Positions 1 through 12,600 of a stretch of 64,000 bases of DNA are shown piece after piece (the first letter of the stretch is position 1; the number at the start of each line of letters is the position of its first letter). Position numbers and translations under genes: made by a program. The DNA is from Glutinoglossum americanum (taxonomy: Eukaryota; Ascomycota; Geoglossomycetes; Geoglossales; Geoglossaceae). The notes beneath the pieces were generated by a model. It did no database searches. It was not told the origin of the DNA and was given only the letters and a program-made list of their open reading frames with translations. Location of the stretch: contig JAGHQL010000065.1 in the NCBI GenBank assembly GCA_020080175.1, forward strand, positions 1-64,000, in the 5' to 3' direction.

Positions 1-623
1 GGGGGAGAGGGGGGGGGGGGGGGGTTTGGTTGTGGGTTTTTTTGTGTAACGGGTCTGTGGTAGGTGGGCGGTTAATTAATATATCGGGCTCTTGGGGGTG
101 GATGTATATTGAGGGAAGGGGTGGGGTTTTTAATCTATGTTGGGAGGGTAAGGGTAGAGAGAATCTGGGGGAGAGAAGGGGGGTCTGTTTCGTTGTTTAT
201 CTGAAACGGAGGACGTAGGTTCTCTTCGGCCGTTCGGTTTTGGTCGTTTTTTTTTTGCTTTTTTGTTTCTTTGCTCTCCTCCCCGCCAAGTTAGAAGATC
301 CTGATTCTTTCCTTCCTTCTGCCCTCGAAACTCGTCGCTAGGTTTAGTTGAAGTGTTTGGGTTCCACCAACGTCTCACATGCTTGCTTGCACTTTGGCAC
401 CCCCCTGGAAGCGGAGCGCATGGCAAACAAACCCTGGCCTCACGAAAACTCGGAATAACCTGCTTTGATTTCATGGAAGAAAGAAAGAAAGAAAAAAAAA
501 ACCTGAGCGATATGCCGTATGCATACATGGCTTTGGCTGTCCGTCGATTATCCCGTATAAACAAACGCCTTTTGAGGGAATGGAAATTGCTAAAGGGAGG
601 AAGGGGGAGGAAGGAGTTGGTTT
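1..623. other. Intergenic flank downstream of MCM7
   Basis: No gene is supported here. The first 24 bases are almost pure G, interrupted by two A, with an unbroken run of 16 G at 9-24. Purine-rich and T-rich tracts follow. The open frames on both strands are low-complexity and show no family resemblance. The right part presumably holds the 3' UTR of the minus-strand MCM7 gene, whose stop lies at 624-626. Confidence 0.6.
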
Positions 624-3383
624 CTAGAACTCGTCCTCGTCGTCCACGTCCATGTCGTCATCGCCGGTGCGGATGAAAACTAGACGAGTCCCTTCTGCTG
701 CGGTTTGCCAGACCTAAAGATGTGGAGATGGGGTTAGCAAATCATTTCGCAGTAGATTTCGAACATATAAAGGGAGGAGCTAAGGGGACCCACATCCAAC
801 ATCGCATACTCGTCAATCGCCTGGCTCAACTGATCATCCGTAAACCCCTTCGCCAGAACCCTCTCCCTGATCTTCCTCATGCTCATCTCCCCCCTCGTCC
901 AGTCTCCCTCCCCATCCTCCATCACGGCCGCAGCCCCGCTCTCCGCCATCGTCCTGATCAAGTTATAAATCTTACTGCTTGCCGTCTGATCCCCTTCGTC
1001 GTGGCCTTTCTCGTACAGACTCGCCTTCGACACCTCTATTAGCCTCAACGCCTCATCCACATCCTCCGAGATGACTCGGTCCGCGAAGCGGAGCCGTGCC
1101 AGGGCTTGCGAGAGACGGAGGATACCTAGGAGTGTTCGCGGAGATGTGTGTGTGAATTGTTTTTTGGCCCCTTCGTCTCGTTTTTGTTGCTGGCGCATGC
1201 GGACGTAGGCGCCAACCATGTAGTCGGAGATCTCCTTGGGGACGGTGGGCCGGAATGAGCGCGCCTTGGCAATGTATTGCCGGACTTCGTTTGGAGTGAA
1301 GACTACGCCTTCAGTATCCGGATGACGGTTTTCCATATGCACGAAGGTGACATGGCGGGCGAGTTCTTCGTCCGAATCCCGCGAGGGTGTGTCGAGGATG
1401 AGAAATAGAATGTCGAAACGGGAGAGCAGGGCCGCCGGGAGGTTGATATTTTCGACGGGGGAGATCTTGGGATTGTAGCGCCCGTAGAGCGGATTGGCCG
1501 CTGCGAGGATAGATGTCCGGGCGTTTAAGGACGTGGTGATGCCAGCTTTGGAGATGGAGATGGTCTGCTGTTCCATGACTTCGTGGATGGCAGTGCGGTC
1601 ACTGTCGTCCATCTTATCGAACTCATCGATGCAGCAGATGCCGTTGTCAGCTAGCACGAGAGCACCCCCTTCAAGAACCATCTCGTCCGTCACCGGATCT
1701 CGCATCACGGCAGCTGTGAGACCAACGCCGCTGCTACCACGGCCGGTGGTGTAGACACCGCGAGGGGCCACTTTCGTAATGTACTTCAGGAGCTGGGACT
1801 TCGCGACACCGGGATCACCCATGAGACAGATGTTGATATCACCACGGATCCGCATCCCATCCCCCATCTCTTTAGTAACCCCTCCGATGAGTAGGAGCAG
1901 GAGAGCCTTCTTGACATCCTGATGTCCGTAGATTTCGGGAGCGATTGACCGGGACAGGTATTCGTACATGTGTCCCGTGGCCGTGTATTGGTCTATCCGG
2001 CGGGATGTCTTTAAATCGAGGGTCAGGTCGTCGTATGCCTTCTTATGCTGATGCACATACTGTGCTTCAAGGTAAGTATCCGTCAGTAAACCCGCCCGGA
2101 TGGCCTTGAAGCCTGTGTAGGGTGTGGGAAGGAAGATTCCCGTAATATCAACGACATCTCCAGGATTTATCTGCCGTGTTAGACTGCCATGACAGTGGAC
2201 GGTGAGCTGACGCGGGATGTGGCCCACTGGCACCTGATCAGCCATCTCCTGGATTTTGACTTCTTGGAAGGGAAGGAACTTCGAAGCCCGGGTGGACATG
2301 AAAAGCTGTCCCTTCGCATCATTGGTCTTGCAATCGTCGGACGGGCAGTCTGTCATAGGTGTGAACTGTTTACTAGTGACAGGCTGGAATATCTCGCACC
2401 CGCAACGATCGCACGTGTACGCGTTAACTTGAACCGCGGGCTTGACATCCGATACCCGTGTTGTTATACCCCTGACTGTGATCAAGTGGCCGAGATGCTC
2501 ACCACGGACGTTGCGGACGGCCAGAGCCTTCTGGCTCACCTGGCTACTTGAGGCGGAAGGTGTTCGTGGCTTAAAGTTTAGAGTGTATCGGCGAGTTAGT
2601 TCTGCTGGAAAGATTGGCGGAGCAATTATGGCATTTGTGTCGTCCTCTGCGGCTGCGAGCATGGTCTGGTTACGTTTCTGGCGCTGGGACATTATTACAT
2701 CGAGCACATCATCCTGGTACCTTCGGCGATTGGGCGCAGTTAGCTTTTGCAAAGTAACGAGAATGTGAACGGTGGCATACGATATTGGAGATGTCTCTTT
2801 AGGCATTGCAGCATCGGCTGCTCTTGAAAATATTTCGATGTAGTGGAGGGCGTTATTCTCGATCGAACTAACGAGGTCAAGTTGCACGTCATCATCATCT
2901 CGACTCTTCTCGTACTATATTCCAAAGAATCAGCAAACTAGCCTTCTGATAACCCGGACCTCCCCCACGCCAGCAAACCGGTCTGTGTATGCAGTTGAGG
3001 CGGATATCTCACCACATCCAAATCATCGAGCTCTATCGTAATCTCTGACTTTGTGCGATTCGCAATTTCCTGAAGTAGGTTCTTGTATTTCAGCTTCGGT
3101 TCCCCCTCAGCACCTCTCCTTGCTCTCCGCCGCGACGTGTCATCACCCTCAACATCATCCATAAAATCGTACTCATCGCTGAGGTCGCCATCCTCAATAT
3201 TCAGGTCTTGCAGGGCACTTGTAGCGGAAGCTTCTGAAGGTGATGAGGAGGACTTGAATTTCGTGAGAAAGTCGACGAAGGCCTCTGTGTATTAGTCAGT
3301 ACTATTGTGCAGAAAAATTGCGCAACACACCGACCTTGCTGGGCGGTATAGTCCACATGTATCCTAACGATTGGAAGCGTCAT
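624..3383 (-). CDS. MCM7: MCM7, subunit of the MCM2-7 replicative helicase
   Basis: Mcm7 is one of six AAA+ subunits of the helicase that licenses origins and unwinds DNA in the nucleus. Four exons splice in frame: 3383-3335, 3284-3013, 2914-794 and 713-624, giving 843 residues, normal for fungal Mcm7. The spliced N-terminus reads [15 protein letters not shown], a family hallmark. A zinc-binding cluster (CDRC then CPSDDC) lies near residues 275-302, Walker [10 protein letters not shown] near 473, Walker [10 protein letters not shown] near 538, and the SRFD arginine-finger motif near 605. The last exon supplies the conserved DVWQ segment and an acidic tail ([12 protein letters not shown]). An unspliced reading would end wrongly in the third intron. 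The gene is head-to-head with PEX1, and three ACGCGT boxes upstream suggest G1/S control. Confidence 0.95.
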
Positions 3384-3744
3384 TGTACGCGACGTTGAGG
3401 GTCGAAGAGAATAGATGCCCCGAGGATTCCTGCGTGTAGAGAGTAGTGAAAAGCTCTAGGGACCCGGAGGATTGTGCAACCCTAACTAAGTCTGAAAATG
3501 CTTGTATGCGGAGTTGATGATTGATGGCTTGATACATTCGGTGAAGCTCACTTCGGACGCGTCTCGAACGCGTCGTGAGAACGCGTTCTCCCTCTTTCCT
3601 GACACTATACTCTGTTCGGACTAGCGTCACTTTCCACGTGTGCCTCGGCCCGCGCAAGAACGATACAAAGCTTCGTTCGGTGAGCTCCAACAATGGACCC
3701 TATGGATGCGACGTAGCATCCTTGGGAGTGAAAACGCATCTGAA
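3384..3744. promoter_or_regulatory. Shared divergent promoter, MCM7 / PEX1
   Basis: This 361-base spacer separates the two start codons. Apart from the three ACGCGT boxes I see no other recognisable element and no clear TATA box. Confidence 0.6.
3557..3586. promoter_or_regulatory. Three MluI cell-cycle boxes (ACGCGT) in the MCM7-PEX1 promoter
   Basis: Three exact ACGCGT hexamers lie at 3557-3562, 3568-3573 and 3581-3586, about 175-205 bases upstream of the MCM7 start codon. In fungi this palindromic MCB element binds the MBF complex (Mbp1/Res-Swi6), which activates DNA replication genes at G1/S. The dense spacing and the MCM7 neighbour make function likely. Because the promoter is divergent, PEX1 could also be affected, but that is inference. 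Confidence 0.75.
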
Positions 3745-6700
3745 ATGGCCCCAACGGCGAGGAGGTCTGGGGCGCAAACTACGCCCGCCGAAATCGCCCT
3801 TGTGCATTTGAAGAGTTGCTTGGTCAACCTACCTTCTTCACTGGTATCGGTACTGGTAAATGCAAATACTGTGAGTTGCTCTCCAGCCTGTTCCACGGGA
3901 ATAGGCTAATTGTCGTTGTGGACGCCAGCCGGCCCAGAATGTTGTCATTGAACTTACCTATCGCCAAACGCAACCATCCACAGTAAGCAGCACGACCGTT
4001 TCACAAGTCCAGAGGTCGGTATACGTGGGATGGACTGGCATGTCTAGTAAGCGCAAGCTCGCGCCCATTGTTGGAAGAGAGGGGATAAGTGGCATCAGAG
4101 GAAGTACGGTTGGAAGGGAACAAGAGGTTCCTCTGGTTGAAATAGATGCCAGTTTTGGACGCATGCTAGGACTGCAAGATGCCCAAAAGGTGGGAACCGC
4201 ATCGGCACCAAGCAAGACTATTGCTCTGGCTAATCCCTCTTTGAAGATAGGGGTTCTTATACACGTTGACCCGCCATTGGCACATACCATCAATATCGAG
4301 CCGTTAACGCCTTCCGACTGGGAAAGTAAGAACTTCACGTACATGCGAAAATTGTCGGGAACACGCACTGATTAACCTTGCATTCAAATATAGTAATCGA
4401 ACTCCATGCAACTTTCCTAGAGCTGAATTTGCTCTCCCAGATTCGTGCGCTCCCCAACCCTTCTTACGCCCCTCCGGCATCGACAAACCAAGCGCAAACA
4501 TCTCATCCATTGTTAATTCACCTTTCTCCTACATCTACGGCTACGGTGATTGTTGCTTCTCTGACGCCCGCGCCACCCTCTACATCCCCTTTTGCAAAAA
4601 TATCTCCGGACGCCGAGGTTATTGTCGCACCAAAAACTCGTGCCAAGTCGTCCCGGAGTAATGGGAGGGAAAACCGGAGCGTAACCAGCGTAGGAAGGAA
4701 AAGTACTGGTGGCAGAAGCGGAGCGAGCACAGTTCGTCAGAAAAGCCACCGGGATGACAGCGCTGCAAAAGGTGTCCTATTCTTTCGTGGAGTTGACCGA
4801 GGGGTTTGTGGGAAATGGTTCGAGGATGATGTCGATGGTGATGCGTGTGATACGAGTAATGACGGTTTGCGAGTTTGGATTGACCGAGATATTCTAGCCT
4901 CAAAGAGTTTGAGGGGTGCAAGTTGTGTTTGTGTTTCAGTTGTCAAGCCGGCAGGTTTACAAGCTCCGGTGGAGCCCCAACAACCACAAGGTCAAGATGA
5001 CGCTTCAGGAGCCACGGATACTAGTAGGCCGGCTTCTAAGGTGGTAGCGCGTATATCAAAGTGGGAAGATGCTCCTGACAGCCAGCATATTGCCCTTTCC
5101 TCGGCTCTATGTGTCTCGTTAGGTGTAGAAGGAATGGTCGGGGGTATTGTCCGGGTGGAGGCTGCTCCTCAACCACTGGCGAGAAATACTGTCAAGGCTC
5201 TGAGGGTATTCCCCTTTGCTTCCTCGGCTGGGAAACCGACCGAGGGTTTGAAGTTTGGTGGCGGGACGAAGGCAGAAAGGGAAGAGGCCGGTCGAAGAAT
5301 ACAAACCATGTTTGGAAGATTTGGTGACAAGGAGGGTCTTCTAGACGGACCATTGACTGACGGCATGGTTCTTGGGACTGCCCAAGGGAGGGGAGAAGGG
5401 AAAGAGACAAATTGGAAAGGAGGTGTTCTTCGATTTGACCCTCCGATCTCCGATTCTACAGAGGGCAGCAAACCTCCTTGGGGCTGGCTACTTGGCGCCG
5501 ACCGCAAGCTTGCCATTGACGTCCAGCCCGAGATTCCTCGCCCACCAAGTCTTTCGAAGCCACAAAACACGCCGGGCGAACCGCTTCCGACCCAACCCCC
5601 CGTAATGGTTGGCATCGATTCTCTAATTAACGAACTAACAACTCACCTCACCCACTCTTCATCTGCGCTTTTGACGGGTGCTTTAGGCGCTGGTAAATCC
5701 TCTCTCACACATCTATTGGCTCACAGCTTACGGAGCGAGCATCTCTTCCACACCATCTACTTCCCCTGCCGGAAACTTGTCACCGAGGAAATACGCGTGT
5801 CAACGATCAAAGAAAGCTTGAACAGGCTTTTTCTCTCCGCTTCATGGGGCGCAAGGCTAGGAGGCCGTGCAATCGTTGTCTTAGATGACATTGATAAATT
5901 ATGCCCTGCTGAGACGGAGCTCCAAGTTGGTGGCGAAAATGGTCGCAGTAGACAGATCAGCGAAGGAGTCTGTTCAGTAGTCAGACAATACTGTGGATCG
6001 GGTACGGGAGTTGTGCTTCTAGCGACGGCCCAGGCCAAGGAAGCCCTGAATGGTGTGGTTGTGGGAGGGCATGTTGTTCGGGAGATAGTAGGGCTGAAGG
6101 CGCCTAATAAGGAAGGAAGAAGAAGGGTCTTTGAGATGCTCGTGAAGGCCTCACCGAGCTCTACTAATGGTCAGATTAGCTCTAGCAGGCAGAACAAGGA
6201 CGACGAGGCCGCCTGGATGGATGCATCCAGCGTCGGCAGTCGAGATCAGCGTCCTAGTTCTCCGGATCCACCCACCGGATTTACCGTCGACCGCGATCTC
6301 GATTTCCTGGATCTTGCAGGTCAGACAGACGGCTACATGCCTGGAGACCTTGTCCTCCTCGTCTCTCGGGCTAGAAGCGAGGCTCTCGTCCGAACGGTCG
6401 AGAGATCCCTCGATAGTATGGACACCGTGATTAGCCTCAACAAGATCGATTTCACCCGCGCGCTCAAAGGCTTCACTCCTGCCTCTCTCCGCAACGTGAC
6501 TCTCCAATCTTCAACAACCACTTGGGCGTCTATCGGTGGCCTTCATGAAACACGTAAGATTCTCCTCGAAACGCTTCAATACCCTACTACCTACGCACCG
6601 ATCTTCGCTCAGTGTCCTCTGCGCCTTCGCTCTGGCTTGCTGCTCTACGGCTATCCAGGGTGCGGTAAGACCTTACTGGCCAGCGCAGTGGCGGGCGAGT

Positions 6701-7831
6701 GCGGGTTGAATTTCATCAGTGTCAAAGGCCCCGAAATATTGAACAAATACATTGGGGCAAGTGAGAAGAGTGTTAGAGACCTTTTCGAGAGGGCGGAGGC
6801 GGCAAGACCTTGTGTGCTATTCTTTGACGAGTTTGATAGTATTGCTCCTAAGAGGTCGGTCTCGGTCTTATTTTATTCCTACAACTTCATAATCCATATA
6901 CCCCCCTTTTCCCCTTTTCCCTTTCCGTTTTGTTACAGTTTCCTGACCTCCTACTTCCAGAGGACATGACTCAACCGGTGTAACTGACCGCGTCGTCAAT
7001 CAACTCCTCACCCAAATGGATGGTGCCGAAGGCCTATCTGGCGTCTACGTCCTTGCCGCAACCTCCCGCCCCGATCTCATCGACCCCGCCCTACTGCGTC
7101 CTGGCCGACTTGACAAGTCTCTCCTCTGCGATCTCCCATCCCCCAACGACCGCCTCGATATCTTGCGGGCTCTTAGCAAGAAGCTCAAAATCGATCCCCA
7201 GATCCTCGACGGCCGGGATGGACAGCAGAGCGGAAGCCTACGAGAAGCGGCGAGGCGCACGGAAGGCTACTCCGGCGCTGACCTACAAGCTGTGATTTAC
7301 AATGCACATCTGGAAGCCATTCACGACCTGTTAGGAGATAACCATCACTACGAGGGGATCAATAAGCACGGAAAGAGCAGCGGAAAGGCCAGGAGAAGGA
7401 CCCGTAACAGTAGCCTCAACAGCCATAGTGACTTCACCCAATTCACCTATGGTGATGACGACTCGGCCAGCGAAATAGGAGCAAGCCCCCTACATCCCGC
7501 CGATCGCGCCCAAATCCTCCTAAAGCTCGATGCCATCAAAGCCGCCCGTCGCAGCCGCCGCCGCCAGCCTTCCGATCCTACCAACAACCACAAAGCCAAC
7601 AACCCACAACACAGCGACGATGACGACGATAACGGTGATGGAGACACGTCGGAAGTGACGATCTACTGGCCTCATATCCTCCGCTCGCTCGCTGCGACGC
7701 GGTCGTCGATCTCGCCGGAGGAGAGGGGCCGGCTGGCAAGGATTTATAGGGAGTTTGTGGTTGGGAGGAATGGGGAGATGCCGAGCGGGCAGGGGCCTAC
7801 GGAGGTGGGGGGCAGGAGTAGTTTGATGTAA
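3745..7831 (+). CDS. PEX1: PEX1, AAA+ ATPase of the peroxisomal export complex
   Basis: Pex1 pairs with Pex6 at the peroxisome membrane and extracts ubiquitinated Pex5 for recycling. Four exons (3745-3870, 3929-4325, 4394-6854, 6961-7831) give 1284 residues. The N-terminal half carries the double-psi barrel type region ([44 protein letters not shown]). D1 has Walker [10 protein letters not shown] near residue 605 and Walker B VVLDDID. D2 has Walker A GYPGCGKT near 930 and Walker [10 protein letters not shown], followed after the last intron by [17 protein letters not shown], as in the family. The C-terminal region holds a basic, Asp-rich low-complexity insert. The third intron starts with the unusual donor GTCGGT, but the GHDSTGV junction is the expected protein sequence. 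The gene converges with HEL2. Confidence 0.95.
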
Positions 7832-8212
7832 TTTTTTGAGGACTATTGTAGTGGGCATAGAGGGACGCATCAATAGAAATCTTCCCCCCTTGGTTCTCAG
7901 GGTAGTTAGTGGCGATTAGAGGGAGAATGCTCACAGTATCAGCCGAAAAGGATATCTCTTCGAGTTGATTTATTTTATCTATATCTACCCAAAGAACACA
8001 AGGCCAGGTTCAAACTCAGGAAAATCTATAGTACTACGTTAAATCGTTTTTATCGAACCGTCTCTAGGAAGCGCCTTGACAAATGATCCTTTCTTGTACT
8101 TGTGGGGGCAGACTGACTGACGACGGAAGAGATTAGAAAAAACCAGGGGACGCTACTCCATCAATGCTTTTGAACCGTTTGTTAAATCCCATTACCGCAC
8201 GCCATCCCCCCT
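7832..8212. other. Tail-to-tail spacer, PEX1 / HEL2
   Basis: This 381-base stretch lies between two converging stop codons. It is AT-rich in the middle and probably holds both 3' UTRs. No gene or structured element was recognised. Confidence 0.6.
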
Positions 8213-10804
8213 TTAACCCCACTGAAACAACGTCTGCTTCTTATTCCTATTCCCTTTCCTCTTACCCCCACTAGCGCCAGCACCCACATTCCCACTCCCC
8301 TCCTCCCCCTCATTCTCACTCGCAGTCCCCGACGCACTTGCGCTCCCGGTTCCCCCACCCCACACGTTCCCAGTCGGAACATTACCATACCGCCTCATGG
8401 CCCCAGAACCATACCCGAAAATCGAAGTCGCGGGCTGTTTCGCGGCTGGAAGCGCGGGGAAAGCCTCCTCTGTGGGGGGGCGTTGCGGAACGGTGGTACG
8501 GGACGTTGGTGGAGCTTCGGAGGTGGTGCGGGATGATGGCTGGGAGGTAGAGGATGAGGGCGTGATCCATGGTGTAGCGCTTACCCTGCCGGCGCCGACG
8601 CGGTTAGCGGATGTGGAGTAGCCGGCTGGTAGGGGAAGTATCGGATTCGGAGACGAGGAGGCCGCGGCTCCCAAGCCCCAGCTCCCTTGCCGATTAGCGG
8701 ATGAGCGAGATGATTGTGCGGTCGAGCTCTTCAGCTTCAAGACCCTTGCGCCCCCCTGCCCGACCGAAGGCGTGGAAGCGCTACCGGGCAGCGCTGGGTA
8801 GTCCTCGCTAGTGGCCTTCCAGTCATTCCATGCTTTGAGAAGATCACTCCGTTTAGAATCACTCTCATAGAGATCAGCTAGCTCTTTAATAAGCTTGCCT
8901 AATTCGACAGTCGTGGCGTCAAAGAGAGAGAAGAAACAATCAATTAGGTCGGGGGCGGTGACTGTAGAGGCACGGTATGCTGATATCTTTGTGCGGAATT
9001 CGGATACCTTGTGAGGGTCATTTCCAAGCATATTACAGGCACGTTCGGTGACGGCTGCATGACGAAACCTTCGTGTTTGCTCTTGAGCAGTAGGAGCCAG
9101 AGCAGAAGCCGAGGTTTGAGCGCGAGGTGGTGATTCCGAGCCCAGGCTCAGAGATCCAAGCGATGGTAAGCCTCCCTCTGGCTTCGCAGGGGCATTGATA
9201 TCACCTGCCCTAGCTTCAGACCTTACAGGTGGCCTCACAGCAAACGTTTCAGCGGTCAGCTGTCCTCCGAATGTTCGCGTGGGAACAGGCTGTGAACCCT
9301 GAATTGCCATTTGGCGTTGGTACGCCAACTCGTCTCTTCGCAAGGGTTGCGCGGAGGAAGGAGGAATCGGGTCTGCATTTGGATCTCGACCTCTGCCCCT
9401 CCCTCGGCCTTCTCTATCTCGCCTCCCGCTCCGGTTGTCAATCGGAACCTGAGATCGGTAGTCAAAACCAGACATGTCGATTCTCCTAGCCTCCCTTCTG
9501 GCGTCCTTGGATAAATCGTTAGGATGTGTTTCCAGATGGTGAGCTTTCAGATCGATCTCTGAATCAAACACGACGAATTTCTTTTCTAAGCACTCTCGAT
9601 CAAGACAGAGAAAGTGATCTCTTCGAAAGTGAGTTTCTAGTGAGTTGTAGTCCACATAATATTGAGGTTGTCGTCCGGCATTCCTCCGGTCACAAAGATG
9701 GCATCTCTCATGCTTATCCCGGCAATGTGAGTAGAGCTCATCATCGCCATAGAATCGCTGCCGACAAAACCCACATTCAGGGTGTCCCTTGAATCCGCTC
9801 TGATCCACTGCTCCAGGGTTGTCGTCCCCGAATCTCTCATGCTTTCTTAACTCAGAAGTCGTAAATAATTCATGTTCATGAGTAAACACCTTCTTGTAAT
9901 CAGTGCAGAGATGGCTGCCAACAATGTGAGTAATCTTGAAAAGAGAAAGCATTTGAGGGATACGTACCACATGACCTTCTGGTGCAATGACTTCACATGA
10001 CGGTGCAGGTCTGGCCACCCCAAGCAAGCAATATCGCAGTCCGGATCAGGGCAATTGTAACGCAGAAGAAGCAGGGTATCCTCAAAAATATCTACATTTT
10101 CGTACTTGATACCAAGATTAGTATCTTGTTTAGCGAAATCGCTCTGTGTGAAGTCCTCAAATCTCTTTGATGTATCATCGGTGAAGATAACATAGTCTGC
10201 GTGTGTCTGAATAGAAAGGTAGAAACCCGTATCAGCACCACCAGCACGGTATCGCTCAGGAATCAAGAGTTCAGCTTACCCTACAGTGAGCACAAGTTTT
10301 CGTCTTGTACAGCGCCCTCATCCGCAGAGCGCAGATATGACATGTCCTATGATTGCATGGAGCCACCGAATTATGCACAACAGGAGAGGCGCATATAAAA
10401 CAAATTTCTCCTTCAACTTCATTGACCCCATCAGGTTCACCATTTGCCTTCCCTTTAGTTCTATTATCGGCTTCGGCGTTAGAGGCATCTCCGGTCAAGC
10501 GTGCACTAAAGCCGCCTCTACTTCCTAGTCCTAGAGGCGGAGGTACGGGCGGGGGCGGGGGCGCTTCAATTTCCAGGCCGTTCACTCTTCCCCCTCGACC
10601 TCCCCTCCTCCCGCCTCTTTGCCTCTCGCTCTGATTGAGTTGGCCTTGTCCCCGGCCTCGGCCTCCTCTCCTACCAGCCTGTCCACCTCCAGGCTCGCCA
10701 CTATGGTTCGCAACGGCCTGGTTAGTGTGCCCCCTGCCGCTGGGAGGTGCGTTGCTGCCTCTCTCCCGTCTTCCATTTACGGGTGGGTTTGGAGTGTCGC
10801 TCAT
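8213..10804 (-). CDS. HEL2: HEL2/ZNF598-type RING E3 ligase of ribosome quality control
   Basis: The family ubiquitinates 40S proteins of collided ribosomes to start ribosome-associated quality control in the cytosol. Three exons (10804-10280, 10206-9968, 9914-8213) give 821 residues. An Arg/Gly-rich N-terminus is followed by a RING near residues 134-175 (CFICASP, CNHRTCHIC, CAHC). The block VIFTDDTSKRFEDF and several C2H2-type fingers (CPDPDCDIACLGWPDLHRH, CHLCTDYKKVFTHEHEL, CGFCRQRFYGDDELYSHC) then follow, in the family order. The C-terminal half is Ser/Pro-rich. The second junction creates the first cysteine of the CHLC finger, which supports the splice choice. An in-frame ATG nine codons upstream (10831) is an alternative start. 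The next gene upstream is the SWIB protein on the same strand. Confidence 0.9.
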
Positions 10805-11529
10805 ATTGATGTTCTCCGCTGATGAAAACATTATATCGAATTGATCTTAGCACCTATTATAGAAAAGAAGTTACGATCTAACTCTAGGTCAGTGGAAACA
10901 AGGTAGTGTGAAGCGGTAGTTTCTGGTTCGTTCGAGGATGTTGTTGTGATGGATTGGTTGTCGACAGGAACAAGTTCGGGTTGGGTTTTAGTGGGGTCTT
11001 GTAGCAGTCATCCGCAATGTATGAGCCACTTCCGAGTCAACAAAAGATGGGCTATGCTAGGATGCACGAGCGCATTCTTCCAAATCATCATCAGACATGA
11101 GTCAAAACGTCCAGAGCTCAGAATCAAAATCCAACCTAGTTTTGTGTACGGCTACATAAACGGCAAACACTAGAATATTCCCTCGCCTTCATGCTGAGAA
11201 AGCGGATTGAATCTAATTGGCGGTAGGCAAAACGATAAAATAATTTGGGTTTAGTTACGCTTGAATTTCCGCGAATTCGCCATGGTATGTTTGCGTAATA
11301 TCATAAGGTACAAACCAAGCTTCCATCGTATCGAAACAACCCTAGCAAAACATCGATAGACTCGATGAATGCTCCTGTGCGCCGACATGCTAGTTTGACC
11401 ACGTAGATGAAATGCCCTTTCCTGCCCGCTCAAGTCCAAGGGAAGCCCGAGCGATACAAATGAAGGGATTGTCTGAAAACAAAATTAACCAAAAGCTTCA
11501 GCGTGGGAGGCTGAGGTGAAATGGCCCCA
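10805..11529. other. Upstream region of HEL2 / downstream region of the SWIB gene
   Basis: This 725-base region holds the HEL2 promoter and the 3' UTR of the next minus-strand gene. Short open frames here lack family resemblance. No repeat or RNA gene was recognised. Confidence 0.5.
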
Positions 11530-12600
11530 TCATTCGTCTGGCTTGTAAAGGTGTTGGTTGAGCACTTTATTCATAGTAAACATATGAACTTTATCAGCTT
11601 TGAATACCGCTCTCATCGCATCGTCACATCGAATGTGACGTTTGTCTTTGGGATCCTGAAGGTCTCTCTCTTTGACGTAGGCCCATATCTTGCTGACGGT
11701 TTGAGGGCGGGAAAGCTTGAGTGATGTGAGAAGAGCCACACCCCCCAGACAGGATGGAATGGGATACTTACAGTGGTTTCGCCGAGAAGCTCTGATAATG
11801 GAGCGGACAGAGTCATCGGCTTCTATTGGGATCTCAGCGTGCAAGAACTCCTCGCGAGACATAAATTGGGTGGGACTCTTACATGAAAAGCACCATTCCT
11901 ATTGACCTTCCTCTTTTTCTCCTCTCCGGATCCTGAGCCCATATCACTCTCTCCAAGGTCCCTTATTTTAGGCTTTGTCGCTTTCTTTTTTCTCCTGGAC
12001 ACCGAGTTGGCCTTGCCCGACGCAGTGCCTCTCGTTCGTCTAGCACGACTATTCTCTTCTGCTTGAAGCATGGCAGCAAATTTCGCATCATCATCCACGG
12101 ACTCAGCCTTCCGTTTTTTCTTTGGAGATTTCTTTGGCGTATCGACGACTTCCGATAGCTCCCCGCTGTCATCCTCTTCCGGGGGGGAAACCGTCTGCAC
12201 GGGTTCAGATACCTTGGATTTTGGCTCGCGATCTTTCCCGCTTGAAGCTGGCATGGACGGAGTGACATCAGATGATGTCTGTGTGGCACGCTCCGCATTG
12301 AATTTGTCAAACCGAGCTATGATCAACTCGTTGATTGCAGACTTCCAAAGTGAGTGAGTTAGAATCCTGCTATATGCCTAGGGCAAACCGAGAAGGCCAT
12401 CACACCTTTTGGTGAGTAATATCATAGTCAACCGCCGTTTGCAGACCCTTCCGAATACTTTTCGCAGACACAGTATTCAGATCGCTATCTGCAAGAATAG
12501 AATCTATAATCGTGGCATATGAAGCTTCGACTTCCTTTGGCACTGCGGAATATCAGTCATGCCCGCGGTAAATACGGCTGCGGTTGGCCTTACAAGACAT
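11530..12600 (-). CDS. DEK_C plus SWIB/MDM2 domain protein (UAF30/TRI1-like)
   Basis: Five exons (12600-12594, 12542-12406, 12341-11883, 11822-11772, 11715-11530) give 279 residues. The N-terminus (MSLPKEVEASYATIID, then SDLNTVSAKSIRKGLQ) is a DEK_C domain. The middle is Lys/Ser-rich with nuclear-localisation-like basic runs. The C-terminus (PMTLSAPLSELLGETTLSRP, IWAYVKERDLQDPKDKR, VHMFTMNKVLNQHL) is a SWIB domain. Yeast relatives are Uaf30, part of the Pol I upstream activating factor, and Tri1. Sequence alone does not say which one this is, so a nuclear, chromatin-associated role is inferred. The first coding exon is only 7 bases (ATG TCT T), and the 51-base fourth exon is bounded by family sequence on both sides. 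Confidence 0.85.

Noticed and set aside
130-676. Frames of 107-144 codons at the left edge
   Set aside because: Their composition is Lys/Pro/Arg low-complexity from purine- and T-rich tracts, and they overlap the 3' end of the spliced MCM7 gene.
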